Positions 10,985 through 22,283 of a stretch of DNA of 64,000 nt are shown here, piece after piece; positions within the stretch are counted from its first letter, which is position 1, and each line of letters opens with the position of its first letter. A program made the position numbers and the translations under genes. Origin of the DNA: Tetrapyrgos nigripes. Taxonomy: Eukaryota; Basidiomycota; Agaricomycetes; Agaricales; Campanellaceae. The stretch is taken from positions 248,001 through 312,000 of the forward strand of contig JAACJM010000033.1 of the NCBI GenBank assembly GCA_013368315.1. The letters are read 5' to 3'. A model generated the notes under the pieces. It was given only the letters and a program-made list of their open reading frames with translations. It was not told the origin of the DNA and ran no database searches.

Positions 10985-11502
10985 TTTGCTGTAGTCTATC
11001 GATTTGCGATCGAGAGCCTTGGGACAGGGATTTGGATTACAAAGATTTATTCTTTCGTAATCTTCCCGCGGTCAATTTCCCTTATACGTGGGTCGTTTTC
11101 GGTGGTTCTGAGGACTCTAGAATACCGAGAATGCTTGAAATACCGTGTATGTAGCTTTTAAACAACAAAATATAACGGAATGAAGCAGCAATGTTGTCGG
11201 GACAGTTGAGCAAAAACTGCATTACCTTCCCGAAAAGGTCCGTGTGAAGATTATGCAATTAATCAAAACTATTGAAAAAAGCGAGTCCCAAAAAGCACCC
11301 GAGTTATTAACAGACTACTAATACATCATTTCTAATGATCGGTATTACTGCTACGAGGCCCTTAAGGCCGAGTTAACTTATGTCGACCTCGCAATCCAGT
11401 AGCAAAATTTTACCACGACCTCAAACTCCCACCCCTTTTCATAATGTATGTATGAGGGACATGTGGGCCAATGTTGCGTGTATATGAGTCGACGAGTCGA
11501 CA
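10985..11502. other. intergenic; nothing recognised
   Basis: No coding signal, repeat or RNA feature was seen between the CACTA-like element and the conserved block at 11503. Confidence 0.5.
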
Positions 11503-11574
11503 GCTACAAACGGACCGGCTAATCGGCCCGCTGAGTCCCTAGATCAATCACGTGACATGAAAATCGAACCTTGG
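11503..11574 (+). promoter_or_regulatory. conserved upstream block, copy 1
   Basis: The block begins CGGACCGGCTAATCGGCCCG, continues CTGAGTCC and ATGAAAATCGAACCTT, and recurs at 13467-13570. It lies about 580 bp upstream of the first ATG of the gene at 12151. Conservation ahead of two different genes suggests a shared control element or a duplicated promoter. This is inference only. Confidence 0.4.
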
Positions 11575-12150
11575 GCATCCAAATTCACTGCAGTACTTAC
11601 AGCTCTTCTTGCTATCCACTCCATGTATCTTTCCTTGTGGATGACTCAGCACAAATGCTTAGTGGTCAGATTGTGTTGTGGGACACCACTATCATTGCTG
11701 CAGTCTGTGTCCAGCTCAATGAGTCAATTGGAGTCAGCCTTTACTTGTAACCTCAGACCTACACCTGCCTGACAATACAGCCTTGTTATAAATTGCTCAG
11801 CACCTCCCCTGTTGTACCATGTTCCATATTTTGTCTATCATCCACACTAAAAATTGTGTCTCTACTGCCGATCTGTTTCTGTAGTCAATAGCCTTCTATA
11901 TTTAAGTACTCCTTGCTTCTTTGAAGCTAGGACGGCATCAAATGTGATAGTACCCTGACTGAAGACCCTGATAACAATGTTTCAGGTTCATTTATTGCAC
12001 TTTATGTCCTGGACCCACTTGCATATCACCTTCACTGATTTTGCATCATTTCAAACTGTACAGCCTCGCACAGTCACCTGTGCAAGTACAAGCTGAATTC
12101 TGAGCGGCTTTCTCTCTTATCCTCCACTTCAGCTAGCTCTGGGCACAGTC

Positions 12151-13342
12151 ATGGACAAATATTTCAATTTTGACCAAGCAAGTAAGTCTCATCTTTGGTG
12201 TTTTCATCTATCCCCCTCAAGTTCTCCATTGTTTTCATGGCCAGAGGCTCTCCTTGACAATCTTCAGACAGAACAGAATAAGCTATATATTAAACAATCC
12301 AGGTCATTAACCACTGACTCTGTACATTCTTATATCACACTTTTGTCAAACCAGTTTGGAGGTTCACAATTTTTTACTTATTCACAGAACGGTGACCTAC
12401 AAGTTCAGAGATATACAACACCACACCCTTATCGTGTAACCAACCCAGTAGATATCGAAAATGAGACTGGTCCATATGAAGAAACAATCTTTCGACTTCA
12501 AGGGGTCATTTACGAGCAAGAACTACCTCCTGTTGGAATGGTCAGGTAACGTTCATCTTTTGATCTCTTCCAATTATCCAAGCAGAACCCATGCACACAA
12601 ATAAGTCCCTTACCTCTGACAACATATTGGCATTCTAGGCCTTGGTCTTCCATACATGACTGCTTCTATCAATAAACTCTGTCTCCTTTTTTCTAAATTA
12701 CAACGTGCTTTGGCTGGCCATACCCTCAATCCCTGGATACCAGACACCTCGTTTGGCTCTGGGCATGTTGGAATTACTGCTGGTTGCCGATATTTCACAG
12801 TCAGTTCAAATGCATTGGGGAAGCAAAATGTGCCATTCCAAGATGGTGTTGATCCTGACCGAGTACTTCAGTCTTTGCTCAAGGATGGCGTGGCTCACAC
12901 AGAAGAAAATGATGTGCTTTACATGAAGGTGTCAAAGCCCAGGAAGAAGTGTCAGTAAGTCCAGCCTTCTTTCCAAAAATCTTCCTTCAATATGACAGCA
13001 TCTACCTAGCTATACAGATGTTCAGCCTAGTGCTTTTACCATTGGTGATATCATCGAGATACAGTTCACTGTAATCACAGTATGACAACACAGTAGTGCA
13101 TACAAGATGATCACAATTTTAAAGTCCATCGTTTTGTTGATTGACAGTTATCCTCATTATTATCTCTGTAGGCTGCAACCATTGCAAGAAACAGTGCAGT
13201 CTCCTCCCAAACATCAACCACCACTACTAGTCTTCTGAAAAGGCTAAGATATGACAACAGTTCTGATGATGATGATATTGTTGAGGAGCAGCAAGTACTG
13301 AGAGAACTTGCTAATCTAAGACTGAATCATGATAAACCCTAA
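12151..13342 (+). CDS. unrecognised multi-exon protein with a VGDI(V/I)E(V/I)Q-type motif
   Basis: The exons include 12151-12181, 12245-12545, about 12640-12955, about 13015-13080 and about 13170-13342. The first junction (MDKYFNFDQA to KALLDNLQTEQ) fits a phase-1 intron of 63 nt. Later pieces carry FRLQGVIYEQELPPVG, GHVGITAGCRYFTVSSNALG, AFTIGDIIEIQFTVI and an acidic tail YDNSSDDDDIVEEQQ. The join into the third piece does not keep phase, so either an exon edge is wrong or the copy has a small indel. I recall similar proteins (ITAG.RY.TVS, VGDIVEVQ) being common and uncharacterised in mushroom genomes, but cannot name a function. It may belong to a mobile cassette with the gene that follows. 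Confidence 0.5.
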
Positions 13343-13466
13343 CCAACGTCTTCCTTCACTTTCTTAGCTCAGTATTTGAAGAATCCATAGCAACGCACAC
13401 AGTAGAACCAATGTAGCCCCAAGTACATAGATAATCTATAATTAAGAAACCACATTGGTATGATTG

Positions 13467-13570
13467 CTACCAACGGGCCGGCTAATAGGCCTGCTGAGTC
13501 CATAGATCGCCCTTTGCTTAGTGAAGGGCAATCTACGTTCAATCACATGATATGAAAATCGAACCTTGGC
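13467..13570 (+). promoter_or_regulatory. conserved upstream block, copy 2
   Basis: Same block as 11503-11574 but with about 31 extra bases that form a small hairpin (GCCCTTTGCTTAGTGAAGGGC minus one end base). It sits about 650 bp ahead of the acidic first recognisable exon of the next gene. Confidence 0.4.
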
Positions 13571-14374
13571 CTTCCTGCATGCAGTACTATATGTCACAGC
13601 AATGGTTGTCTGGTACCTCTATGTTCCTTAGTACACATTCAAAGCAGTCCGAATGCTGCACCCCTGACTCTTCACTTTCTGGCTTTCCAAACCTACTGAC
13701 AAACTACTGACAAGCTGCGGACAATGGTATCTATCTGTGAAACACAACATGACCCATATGGCATTCCTGTGTCATTGTTGGCCCTTTCTGTCAACCTTAT
13801 TTTCATTTCATCACCTTCAATGACACCACAGCAAGCTTCTTTTTTCCTGCTCAGAGCCTTCTGTATCATTTCTGCTTGATGAAACAGCAATCAAATCCTG
13901 ACTCGTATCAAGGCCTCCATATTGACAGGGTCAACATCCTCAGGGTCCCTCGATCCTTCTTATTGATATTGCATGCTCGGTATCCTTGCCAAAAACTTTT
14001 CTGCACATACTATATGAAGGCATTTATATTGTCTCCTGGTCATTCTAGACCTCAATGCTGTGGTTGCTGAATTGTGCTTCCAAGGAATGGAGACAATATT
14101 GACATTTCTTACTCAGGGACTTCTCTGTCATCATTCCGACTTTGTCAGGACAGTATGGTGTGACTTGTGGCAAATTTTCAGTGTCTATTCTTGCCTATAA
14201 ACCCTTCCACTGTCATTGCCTGGTCCAGAATTGCCCCCTTCCTTTATGCCAGGAACCAAAAAACCCCGCCTTGAAGATTTTGATCCTACTGATCCTGAGG
14301 ATGAGATCTCTCCCATTGAAGATTTTGATGAAGAAAGTGATTCTCAATCAGTTAGGCGTTCTGGTTGCAAGTAT

Positions 14375-14610
14375 TGTTGGAATTTAATGATAACGATCAT
14401 ATTACTAAGCTACTACGCATACGGCAATCAATCAAGTACTGCGGACATACGGTCAAATGATCATACGGATATACTTAGACTATTTATATTGTTATACTAC
14501 TCTGATTAATGATATATACTTGAGAGTCAAGCGAGATACGTTCGCACGCTCTTACCCCCCACTTTGTGACTCTCACTAAGACTATTCGCTAAGATAACCT
14601 AAGTCTATTA
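14375..14610 (+). repeat. 5' LTR of copia element
   Basis: Starts TGTTGGAATTTAATG and ends AAGTCTATTA. A likely primer-binding region GGTTATGGGCCCC follows directly. Confidence 0.9.
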
Positions 14611-14703
14611 GGTTATGGGCCCCGCCTAGCTTGCTATAACTCCGATAAACACTTGTTCTACTCTGCTTTACTCTCTACTCGTACTCTGTTCTTGGACTAG
14701 TAT

Positions 14704-15021
14704 ATGACTAGTCGACAAACTCGATCTCAAGGATCAGCCCCAGATATCCCACTTCCTACTACCAGTCGCCACTCTAGTGCACACCCCTCTGGTACCCAAA
14801 CTCCTACTCCGCCCGTATCATCTACTTCACAAGCCCAACCACTTGATCCTCTCTTCCAAAACCCTCTTCCATTCCCACTTGATCCCATTATGTCTGATGC
14901 TGGCGAACATACTAGGACTGATGTCCGGGATACTGCCCTACTTCACCATCATCTCCTCCATCTACCTCTACTTCGTCGGTCGCATTATCTGTGCCCGAAA
15001 ACACAAACCCCAACTACGTGA
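14704..15021 (+). CDS. short Pro/Ser/Thr-rich ORF ahead of the copia polyprotein
   Basis: The 105 codons start MTSRQTRSQGSAPDIPLP. The end overlaps the polyprotein, which lies in the -1 frame. The polyprotein frame is also open upstream of its first Met, from 14922, and reads PTSPSSPPSTSTSS, the same composition. So this is probably the true N-terminus of Gag, connected by a -1 shift or broken by a 1-nt change. Confidence 0.4.
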   Translation: MTSRQTRSQGSAPDIPLPTTSRHSSAHPSGTQTPTPPVSSTSQAQPLDPLFQNPLPFPLDPIMSDAGEHTRTDVRDTALLHHHLLHLPLLRRSHYLCPKTQTPTT

Positions 15022-18000
15022 TGCCGCTCAGCGACATCAACAAAGCTTTTGATTCCCTGACAGTTCTTACTGGCAGTGAGAATTGGAAGATGTGGTACTT
15101 CCGCGTTAATAACGCTATACGGGTGATTCGTCACCAACACTTTAAAAGTTCCGGGTTACATCCTGGTAATACTGTCAAACTAGCCTGTTTTAACGCTATT
15201 ACAGGCAAGATTGATGATAAAATCATGATCCACTACACCGAAGAGTTGGATGCGATAGAGCTTATCGAGAAGCTCAAGCAACGTTTCGACCCTTCATCCA
15301 CAGTTCAAGAGTCTAACGAGCTGTGGAAACTCTTCAACTTACGAAAACCAGTCTGGGAGTTTGATAAACTCCTCGACGAAGCTCAGGATCTCTGGGCTTC
15401 TATCAAGAAGAGAGACATAGATGTCTCAGACCAAGTTTTTTACTCAGCTCTAGTGGGGATTATTCCTCCTCACTATCACTTTGTTCGCAGTTCTTACGAA
15501 GCAACTGTAGATGCAGCTGCAGCTACATGGGATGCCACTACTGCAGCTGAAGGGGAGAAACCCGTATACAGAGCCGTTGACCTCATTGCACGGCTAAAGA
15601 AGGAATTCACAAACTATCGTTTGAGCAATGCTCGAACGTATCCTTCGAAGAAGTCCGACAAGAAGTCTGGTAGCACTAGTCAAGGCGGTGCTCAACGATC
15701 GGACAAGTCAAAAGGGGAACGCGCTAACGCCGCAGCGCCGTTCCAGAAGCCTTCTGATGTCAAAAAGGATCGGAAGTGCTTCAACTGCAACAAGATGGGT
15801 CATACGACCCTGACGTGCCCAGAACCGTGGACTGAAAAGTCCAAAGAAGCTATGAAGAAGAAAGGGATTACTAAACAATCCAACAAAGGCAAGACCAAGG
15901 AGAATGCATCAGTTGCCATCTCCATGCCTGTGTCTTCTTCTTCTCAAATTGCGACTACGTCAACTTCGCAATCGGACTGGGTACAGTCAATTTCTTCGAG
16001 CGACGTTGAGATGGAAGACTCAGAGACTCCAGTGAGTCATCATATTTCCCTACCTGCTTTTACCGCGATCTCTGACCAAGATCATACGCATATCATTGAT
16101 TCTGGTGCTACTATACACTGTACACCGTATCTTAACTTACTTTTTAACGTTCATACTACGCCTGCCATAACTTTAACTGTTGCCAATTCAGAGCATCTAG
16201 ATCTTCAATTAGCAGGCGATATGCGGGTAGAAATTAGGAAGGACAATGGTGAGTCTTCATCGATCACTCTTAAAAATGTATACTATAACTCAAAACTTCC
16301 GTTTACTTTAATCAGTATTTCACAAAAAGCGGACTATACTTTTACTTTTCATGATCATTTATGTATAATACGGAATGATAAGGACAATTTCATTGGCGTT
16401 ATACACGAGAGCGCCAAACTTTACTCCATCACAACTAAAAAATTGAGTGATAACGTTGCTACTTTAAGTTTATATGAACTTCACAAACAAACTGGTCATA
16501 TGAGTTATACAAATCTAAAAACATTACTAAAAACAGATAAATCTATTATTACAATCATTATTGATGATTGGACAGAAACTCAATGCGAAGACTGCATCAT
16601 CAATAATATACACAGACTTTCTGTTCCGAAACAACGTACTTCAGAATTAGCAGAAAACTTCGGAGACCATTTTCATATTGATATATTTGGTCCATTACGA
16701 ACTGCCTCTATTGAAGGCTACAAATACTGGTTAACCATCGTTGACGACTGTACGCGTTGGTTAATATTATCTCCACTTAAAACAAAAGACGAAGCCTATA
16801 CCCAATGGGTTACATTTACGACTGAACTATTTACGCAATATGGTATGAAAGTTAAAATTCTACAATCAGACAACGATGCCGTATTTACTTCGGGTGCATT
16901 CAAAAACTACCTGAAAGCACAAGGTACAATTGCACGTTATACAGTTCATGACACACCTCAGCAAAACGGAGTTGCTGAAAACATACATCAACATATCATG
17001 AATGGTATTCATGTTAATCTGCATACCGGAAAACTACCTAATCGTTTATGGTGGCATGCAGGACTTTATACTATGTACATACTTAATAGATCTCCGAAAA
17101 CTGCATTAAAAATGCAAACTCCCTATTTTAAACGTTATGGTGTTAACGCAAACTTAGACAATCTACATAGCTTTGGTACACCTTGCATTGTATATGACGA
17201 AGCAAGAACTAGTAAACTAACTCCTAAAGGAAAACGTGGAGTTTGGTTAGGCTTTGACGATCATTCAAAAGGCCATTATGTCTACTTTGGTACTAAAGTG
17301 AATGTAGAACGCAACTTGCAATTCTTAACGTCCAAATCGCAAGTTGAAGGGGAGTTACAAAACAAAAATCAAGAACCATTAGAAACTACAGAAGAAAATA
17401 CAACTGAAACTCCAACTTCTCAGGAACACGAACCTGAACCAATGGATGTCGACGAAGACGAAACTAAACAACCTGATGGCCCAAGACGATCAAAAAGGAT
17501 CCAAGAAGCCAGAGGTTTACTCTACGATGAAGTTGAACAAAACATTGCTTTCTTCTTAACAGAATTCAATGTTTACTACGCTGATAACGTTGGCGATCCA
17601 ATTTCATTCAAGGATGTACTCAATCATCCACAACGTGACGCATGGTTTGATTCCATGAAAACTGAGATAGAATCTCTAGAAAGTCTAGGAACCTGGGAAT
17701 ACGTCAAACCTCCTGCTGATGCGAATATCATTGGTTCCAGATTTGTCTACAAAACTAAGTACGAACTTGGCAAACAGACCAAATTGAAATCTAGACTAGT
17801 AGCACAAGGCTTTAGTCAACAAGAAGGCATTTATTACTACGCAAATGATATCTTTGCCCCTGTAGCACGCATGAGCAGTACACGTTTTATACTTGCTCTT
17901 GCAGCTTCATTAGACTATGAAACTACTCAGATTGATATTAAATCTGCCTATCTTTACGGAAACGTTACTGACGAGGAAACATTATACCTTCGTCCACCTC

Positions 18001-19169
18001 CGGGTAATTTACTACCTAACTTACCTGAAGGCTACGTACTTAAACTCAGAAAGACTCTATATGGGTTGAAACAAGCTGGTCGTCGATGGTATGAAAAATT
18101 ATGCAATATTCTCATAAAGTTACTAGGACTTAAGAAGTCTACTTACGATAATGCGGTATTCTACCGATATCATGAGAATAAACTCATTTTAATACTATCT
18201 TGTCACGTCGATGACATTACTTTATGTACTATCAACAAAGCTACTGCACAAGCTTTTGTTACTGCACTTAGTGGACACGTCCAAGTCACTGACGGTGGAG
18301 AAATCCACTGGATTCTCGGTATGGAAATTCAACGAGATAGGAATAATCATACTATTAAACTCCGTCAGAAACATTACATTGAGAATATTCTCAAACGATA
18401 CAATTTTGACCAATTACATGCACGCTGTACACCTATGCTACCCGGGCAAAATCTTAGCCCTAGACCTGGGAGTGAACTGCAACGGGACGCCGCTGCTATT
18501 AAACACTATATGTCACTAGTCGGTGGTTTACAATATGTCGCTGACTGCACTAGGCCAGACATTACATATTGTACTGGTCAACTAGCAAGATACCTTAATG
18601 ATCCAGGTGAAGAGCATTACGCTGCAGCTAAACAATGCTATCTTTATCTAAAAGGAACTTGCGATTACTGGCTCAACCTAGGGAGCCCTACTATCACTTC
18701 TACTTATGGATTTGCCGACTCTGATGGTATGTCCACGTATGGCAATAAACCAATCATGGGCTATGCATTCAAATTTGCTGAATCGCTTATTTCTTGGTCA
18801 AGTAAGCGAGGCACACTGGTAACTTTATCAGTTACTGAGGCTGAACTTTGCGCACTCGCATATGCCTCACAAGAAGCTATTTATTTGAAAGGTTTTATAG
18901 AAGAAATTCTAAATGCCGAACAGGAACCAGTACTTATCAACTCAGATAGTGCATCTACTTTGGCAATTATACGTGCTCCTGAAGAACAACATACTCAGAG
19001 AACTAAGCATTTCAATATCCGTAAAAACTTCCTTACTGATCGGATACATCAACGATACATACGAGTTAAACATGTGTCAACTAATGATCAACTTGCGGAT
19101 ATACTTACGAAAGCTCTCTCCGCTGATAAGATCAAGCGTTTCTCCCGATTACTAGGGATATCCGCTTGA
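14991..19169 (+). CDS. copia Gag-Pol polyprotein
   Basis: A 1392-residue ORF without stops. In order: Gag; a CCHC knuckle CFNCNKMGHTTLTC from residue 263; protease DSGA at 370; integrase with a pre-integrase zinc region and catalytic D564 (HIDIFGP), D627 (QSDND) and E663 (NGVAEN); reverse transcriptase with a catalytic HVDD at 1072-1075 (usually YVDD); and RNase H from about 1240 (FADSDG). All catalytic residues appear present. The order protease-integrase-RT-RNase H is diagnostic of Ty1/copia. If the upstream ORF is part of Gag, the real protein starts further 5'. Confidence 0.95.
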   Translation: MPENTNPNYVMPLSDINKAFDSLTVLTGSENWKMWYFRVNNAIRVIRHQHFKSSGLHPGNTVKLACFNAITGKIDDKIMIHYTEELDAIELIEKLKQRFDPSSTVQESNELWKLFNLRKPVWEFDKLLDEAQDLWASIKKRDIDVSDQVFYSALVGIIPPHYHFVRSSYEATVDAAAATWDATTAAEGEKPVYRAVDLIARLKKEFTNYRLSNARTYPSKKSDKKSGSTSQGGAQRSDKSKGERANAAAPFQKPSDVKKDRKCFNCNKMGHTTLTCPEPWTEKSKEAMKKKGITKQSNKGKTKENASVAISMPVSSSSQIATTSTSQSDWVQSISSSDVEMEDSETPVSHHISLPAFTAISDQDHTHIIDSGATIHCTPYLNLLFNVHTTPAITLTVANSEHLDLQLAGDMRVEIRKDNGESSSITLKNVYYNSKLPFTLISISQKADYTFTFHDHLCIIRNDKDNFIGVIHESAKLYSITTKKLSDNVATLSLYELHKQTGHMSYTNLKTLLKTDKSIITIIIDDWTETQCEDCIINNIHRLSVPKQRTSELAENFGDHFHIDIFGPLRTASIEGYKYWLTIVDDCTRWLILSPLKTKDEAYTQWVTFTTELFTQYGMKVKILQSDNDAVFTSGAFKNYLKAQGTIARYTVHDTPQQNGVAENIHQHIMNGIHVNLHTGKLPNRLWWHAGLYTMYILNRSPKTALKMQTPYFKRYGVNANLDNLHSFGTPCIVYDEARTSKLTPKGKRGVWLGFDDHSKGHYVYFGTKVNVERNLQFLTSKSQVEGELQNKNQEPLETTEENTTETPTSQEHEPEPMDVDEDETKQPDGPRRSKRIQEARGLLYDEVEQNIAFFLTEFNVYYADNVGDPISFKDVLNHPQRDAWFDSMKTEIESLESLGTWEYVKPPADANIIGSRFVYKTKYELGKQTKLKSRLVAQGFSQQEGIYYYANDIFAPVARMSSTRFILALAASLDYETTQIDIKSAYLYGNVTDEETLYLRPPPGNLLPNLPEGYVLKLRKTLYGLKQAGRRWYEKLCNILIKLLGLKKSTYDNAVFYRYHENKLILILSCHVDDITLCTINKATAQAFVTALSGHVQVTDGGEIHWILGMEIQRDRNNHTIKLRQKHYIENILKRYNFDQLHARCTPMLPGQNLSPRPGSELQRDAAAIKHYMSLVGGLQYVADCTRPDITYCTGQLARYLNDPGEEHYAAAKQCYLYLKGTCDYWLNLGSPTITSTYGFADSDGMSTYGNKPIMGYAFKFAESLISWSSKRGTLVTLSVTEAELCALAYASQEAIYLKGFIEEILNAEQEPVLINSDSASTLAIIRAPEEQHTQRTKHFNIRKNFLTDRIHQRYIRVKHVSTNDQLADILTKALSADKIKRFSRLLGISA

Positions 19170-19176
19170 AGGGGAG

Positions 19177-19412
19177 TGTTGGAATTTAATGATAACGATC
19201 ATATTACTAAGCTACTACGCATACGGCAATCAATCAAGTACTGCGGACATACGGTCAAATGATCATACGGATATACTTAGACTATTTATATTGTTATACT
19301 ACTCTGATTAATGATATATACTTGAGAGTCAAGCGAGATACGTTCGCACGCTCTTACCCCCCACTTTGTGACTCTCACTAAGACTATTCGCTAAGATAAC
19401 CTAAGTCTATTA
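19177..19412 (+). repeat. 3' LTR of copia element
   Basis: Same 236-bp sequence as 14375-14610, with no differences seen by eye. It follows the purine tract GAAGGGGAG. Confidence 0.9.
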
Positions 19413-22059
19413 AGTATGTCTTCTATCCTATCTTTACCCTTATTCTATTTTGTTCACTATGACCCAAGGCGCCGCCAACCACCCTGACCTGATGCTATGA
19501 TAAACCCAGTTACACCAAAGAAACCTAAACCAGCTTGTTGAGTAGTCCCTCCTGCACCAAAGCGTCCACGAAAAAGGTCATTGTCAATATTTACCAGATG
19601 CTCACAACCACTGATCCTCTCCTTCAGCCACACTACAGTGTCTTCCCCCAAGATGGCCCCATATGATGTCTCTCCCTTCCAAAAACCACACTGCTGCTTA
19701 CTCAAGAAAATTTTAATGTAGGCCTTTTACACAGTCTCTCCCTGACACCAGGTCATCGTATGTTTTTACACTTATCATGTTCCTCATTACCAATCCTTGT
19801 GGTTGACGAATATCTTTCTTAGATTAGCCCAGCAATATCCAGTTGCCAACGATCTTGTGTAAGCCACATTCACTCCTTCCACTACACTCAATTACTAACT
19901 GCCATCTACATTTTCAGTCTTAATTACTTGTATCCGACTTTAGCCCCTCCTTTTATGCCTAACTTTCCCCCGTCACCAGCAAACTTTAACCATTTGTAAG
20001 TGTGAACCATCTCAGTGCTATGCTTGGTCTATTCTAAATGTACTCACTCATACGCTCATATGCTCAGATCTCCAATGTCATATATCAGATTCAATGACAA
20101 TGTCCCTACCACCAACACTACTCTCCAAACTTTGGTGGCAAAAGATGACACTGAACACTCACATCTCCATCTCTTGGCCTCTATGTGAGTTACTGGGGAA
20201 TTCTTTGTAACAGTCATTGTCTCATGATCATAACATAGTGTTGATGAAATCCAGCATCCCGACACCAGAATATTGGCTTCGTATGTGGTCCACTATCTAT
20301 GCTGTCATCAGGATCCTACCTCACCTCGCTTCTTTTTACAGCCACAGACTATTCTTCTGGCCATTTTCACAAGAGACTTTGTAACTTTGATATCTCCAGT
20401 ATTAATGAAATTATACCAGACTTTTCGGACAGGCTGCTGCTGTAAGCCATTTCTCTTCTCATAAAATTTCAAGTTACTTAAGCTTCTTCTACGTATAGTG
20501 AAGTTGTGGAAAATTCACTTACTCAGAAAGTGATCGCATTGTTCATCCATGAACTGTAAGTTGCTATACTAGGTGCTACCCAATGATTTTTATATCAAGT
20601 TCTTGTAGGTTCTTGACAGATCATGATCCAGAGCTCCTATGGGAGTCTGGTAAGCTATTTCTCACTCGAAAGCAGTAGGACGACTTGGTGGTGTAAGTAT
20701 TATCTCTATTCTAACTTTCTTCACCTGATCTCATATATTCAGCACCAGTCGTCACATGAAGGAGCTCAAGGATCAGACAGATCCTTCTCTACCACTAATA
20801 CCCTATAGGACACCACCTAGGTGAGTTTTTTACTGCTCTAGCTGTTGTTGATCTATTGCTGAGATCACAAAGCAGTACCATGGCCCCCAACTGCAAAGCA
20901 GCCTTACCTGCTATACCAGAAACTCCCTCACCATTGAAACTGCAGCCACCATTCTCAGCCACTCCCACTATGAACACTCTGGTTCCAAGCCCATCCATGC
21001 CAAAAATGTCGTTTGCAGACAGATTGGCCAAACACAATATCAACCTACCCGCAGCAAGAACATCTAACAGCTCACAGTTGTCTGCTCCTGTGTAAGTCCT
21101 GCCAGTTACATGTTAATTTTTGAATGCACTGTAACTGGAAATTTGTAGAACATTACCAATGACATGTCAGGTCAACAACGCCAGCCTTCAGGATGCATTC
21201 TTAGTTGCAGAAGGTATTGGATATGATTCCCTATCACTGTTGATGTTTGTATTTCCACACTTCATCATCACTCACATACACTCTTCCAGAGCCAGCAAGC
21301 TCATCTCTTGGAGTAACTCTCACTTCCACAATGGAAATGTCAAATTCAGCGAATGGGTCCTGACGTTGCATGAACCTGACATTGAGTGAGTTTTTTTATT
21401 GTTTTTGATACTACCACCAGCTAATATTACCCCAGCTTTCTCATTTCATTTTTCAAATTTACGCAGAAAGGATTGTTTGTCAACTTAGCCTGAATCAACC
21501 CACAAGAACTTGCTGCATTCTCAGGTACTTATAGCAACTTGATCAAAAACGTTTTGTACATCCATACTCCTCTTCAACTTGCCATAGCACTATTTCCTGT
21601 ACATGTTGAGTCTTCATCCCTCATTGGCTTTGCCCAAACTCAAGGCCAGCCGCTGAAATGATTCCATAAGCTCAATGGCATTCTGCATGCTCAAGATGCT
21701 GATTGCAGTATTGCTGTTATCAACATGATTCTTGCTGAAGGTGGTACAGAGATGGGGGTGGACATCCTCGCTGATGTATTATCATTCTCCACACAGTTTG
21801 AGAGCATGTTTGCCACATCGTTAGGTCCTACAGGTACATCTCCATTACTGGCATCAATTCTATTGTTCTCAAATAACTTCATTCATCCAGCTTCTTCACC
21901 CAACACTGAACATGTCTATTCATCTGCTACAGCCAGTTCATCATCAGCTCCGACAGGTGTGAACTCCTATTCGCTACCATTTGACACATCTGGTTTGTGC
22001 ATCCTATACTCCCACTGGGGGGTAGAGGCCAAGCTGTTGCTGGCAAGACAATTACTATA

Positions 22060-22254
22060 TTACATATAAAAGTCAATGTTGGGCATATATATAGGAACAT
22101 GCAGGATCATCATTATAAGTAGCATTGTGGTGTTATATCCTCCTTCTGGTGATGAAGTGTTTCCATGCACCATGCCATCATTGAGCCAAACTGTGCCATC
22201 TTTTCTCACTACATGCACCACAAAATGGTTCTCGTTAACCCAGTAAATGGACAA
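22060..22254 (-). pseudogene. unrecognised C-terminal coding fragment on the opposite strand
   Basis: The exon begins after a good acceptor (TTATTATTTCTGGTTCAG) and reads IYWVNENHFVVHVVRKDGTV, then WLNDGMVHGN, ending in a stop at 22060. The HF(x)...DG(x)VW..DGM pattern reminds me of uncharacterised repeat-associated mushroom proteins, possibly peptidase-like. Upstream exons were separated by the gypsy insertion at 22284. It is convergent with the split gene. Confidence 0.35.
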
Positions 22255-22283
22255 CTGAACCAGAAATAATAAACTGAGTGTGG

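Larger units (their letters stand above)
14375..19412 (+). mobile_element. complete Ty1/copia retrotransposon, 5038 bp
   Basis: Two LTRs of 236 bp that look identical enclose a single polyprotein. The target duplication AGTAT lies at 14370-14374 and 19413-19417, and a purine tract GAAGGGGAG precedes the 3' LTR. Identical LTRs and a long intact ORF indicate a recent, possibly still active insertion. Confidence 0.95.
14216..22066 (+). pseudogene. unrecognised multi-exon gene split by the copia element
   Basis: Removing the copia insertion (14375-19412 plus one target copy) restores an exon ending in RLEDFDPTDPEDEISPIEDF..RSGCK followed by GTATGT, a normal donor. Downstream pieces join well in phase. 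From 20345 they read DYSSGHFHKRLCNFDISS, then EVVENSLTQKVIALFIHEL, FLTDHDPELLWESGKLFL, MSFADRLAKHNINLPAA, TCQVNNASLQDAFLVAEG, SHFHNGNVKFSEWVLTLHE and FLISFFKFTQKGLFVNLA. A last open stretch at 21530-22066 has one TGA. A TAG near 20677 and the TGA near 21660 suggest decay beyond the insertion. The start codon is uncertain. I do not recognise the protein. It shares an upstream block with the gene at 12151. Confidence 0.45.
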
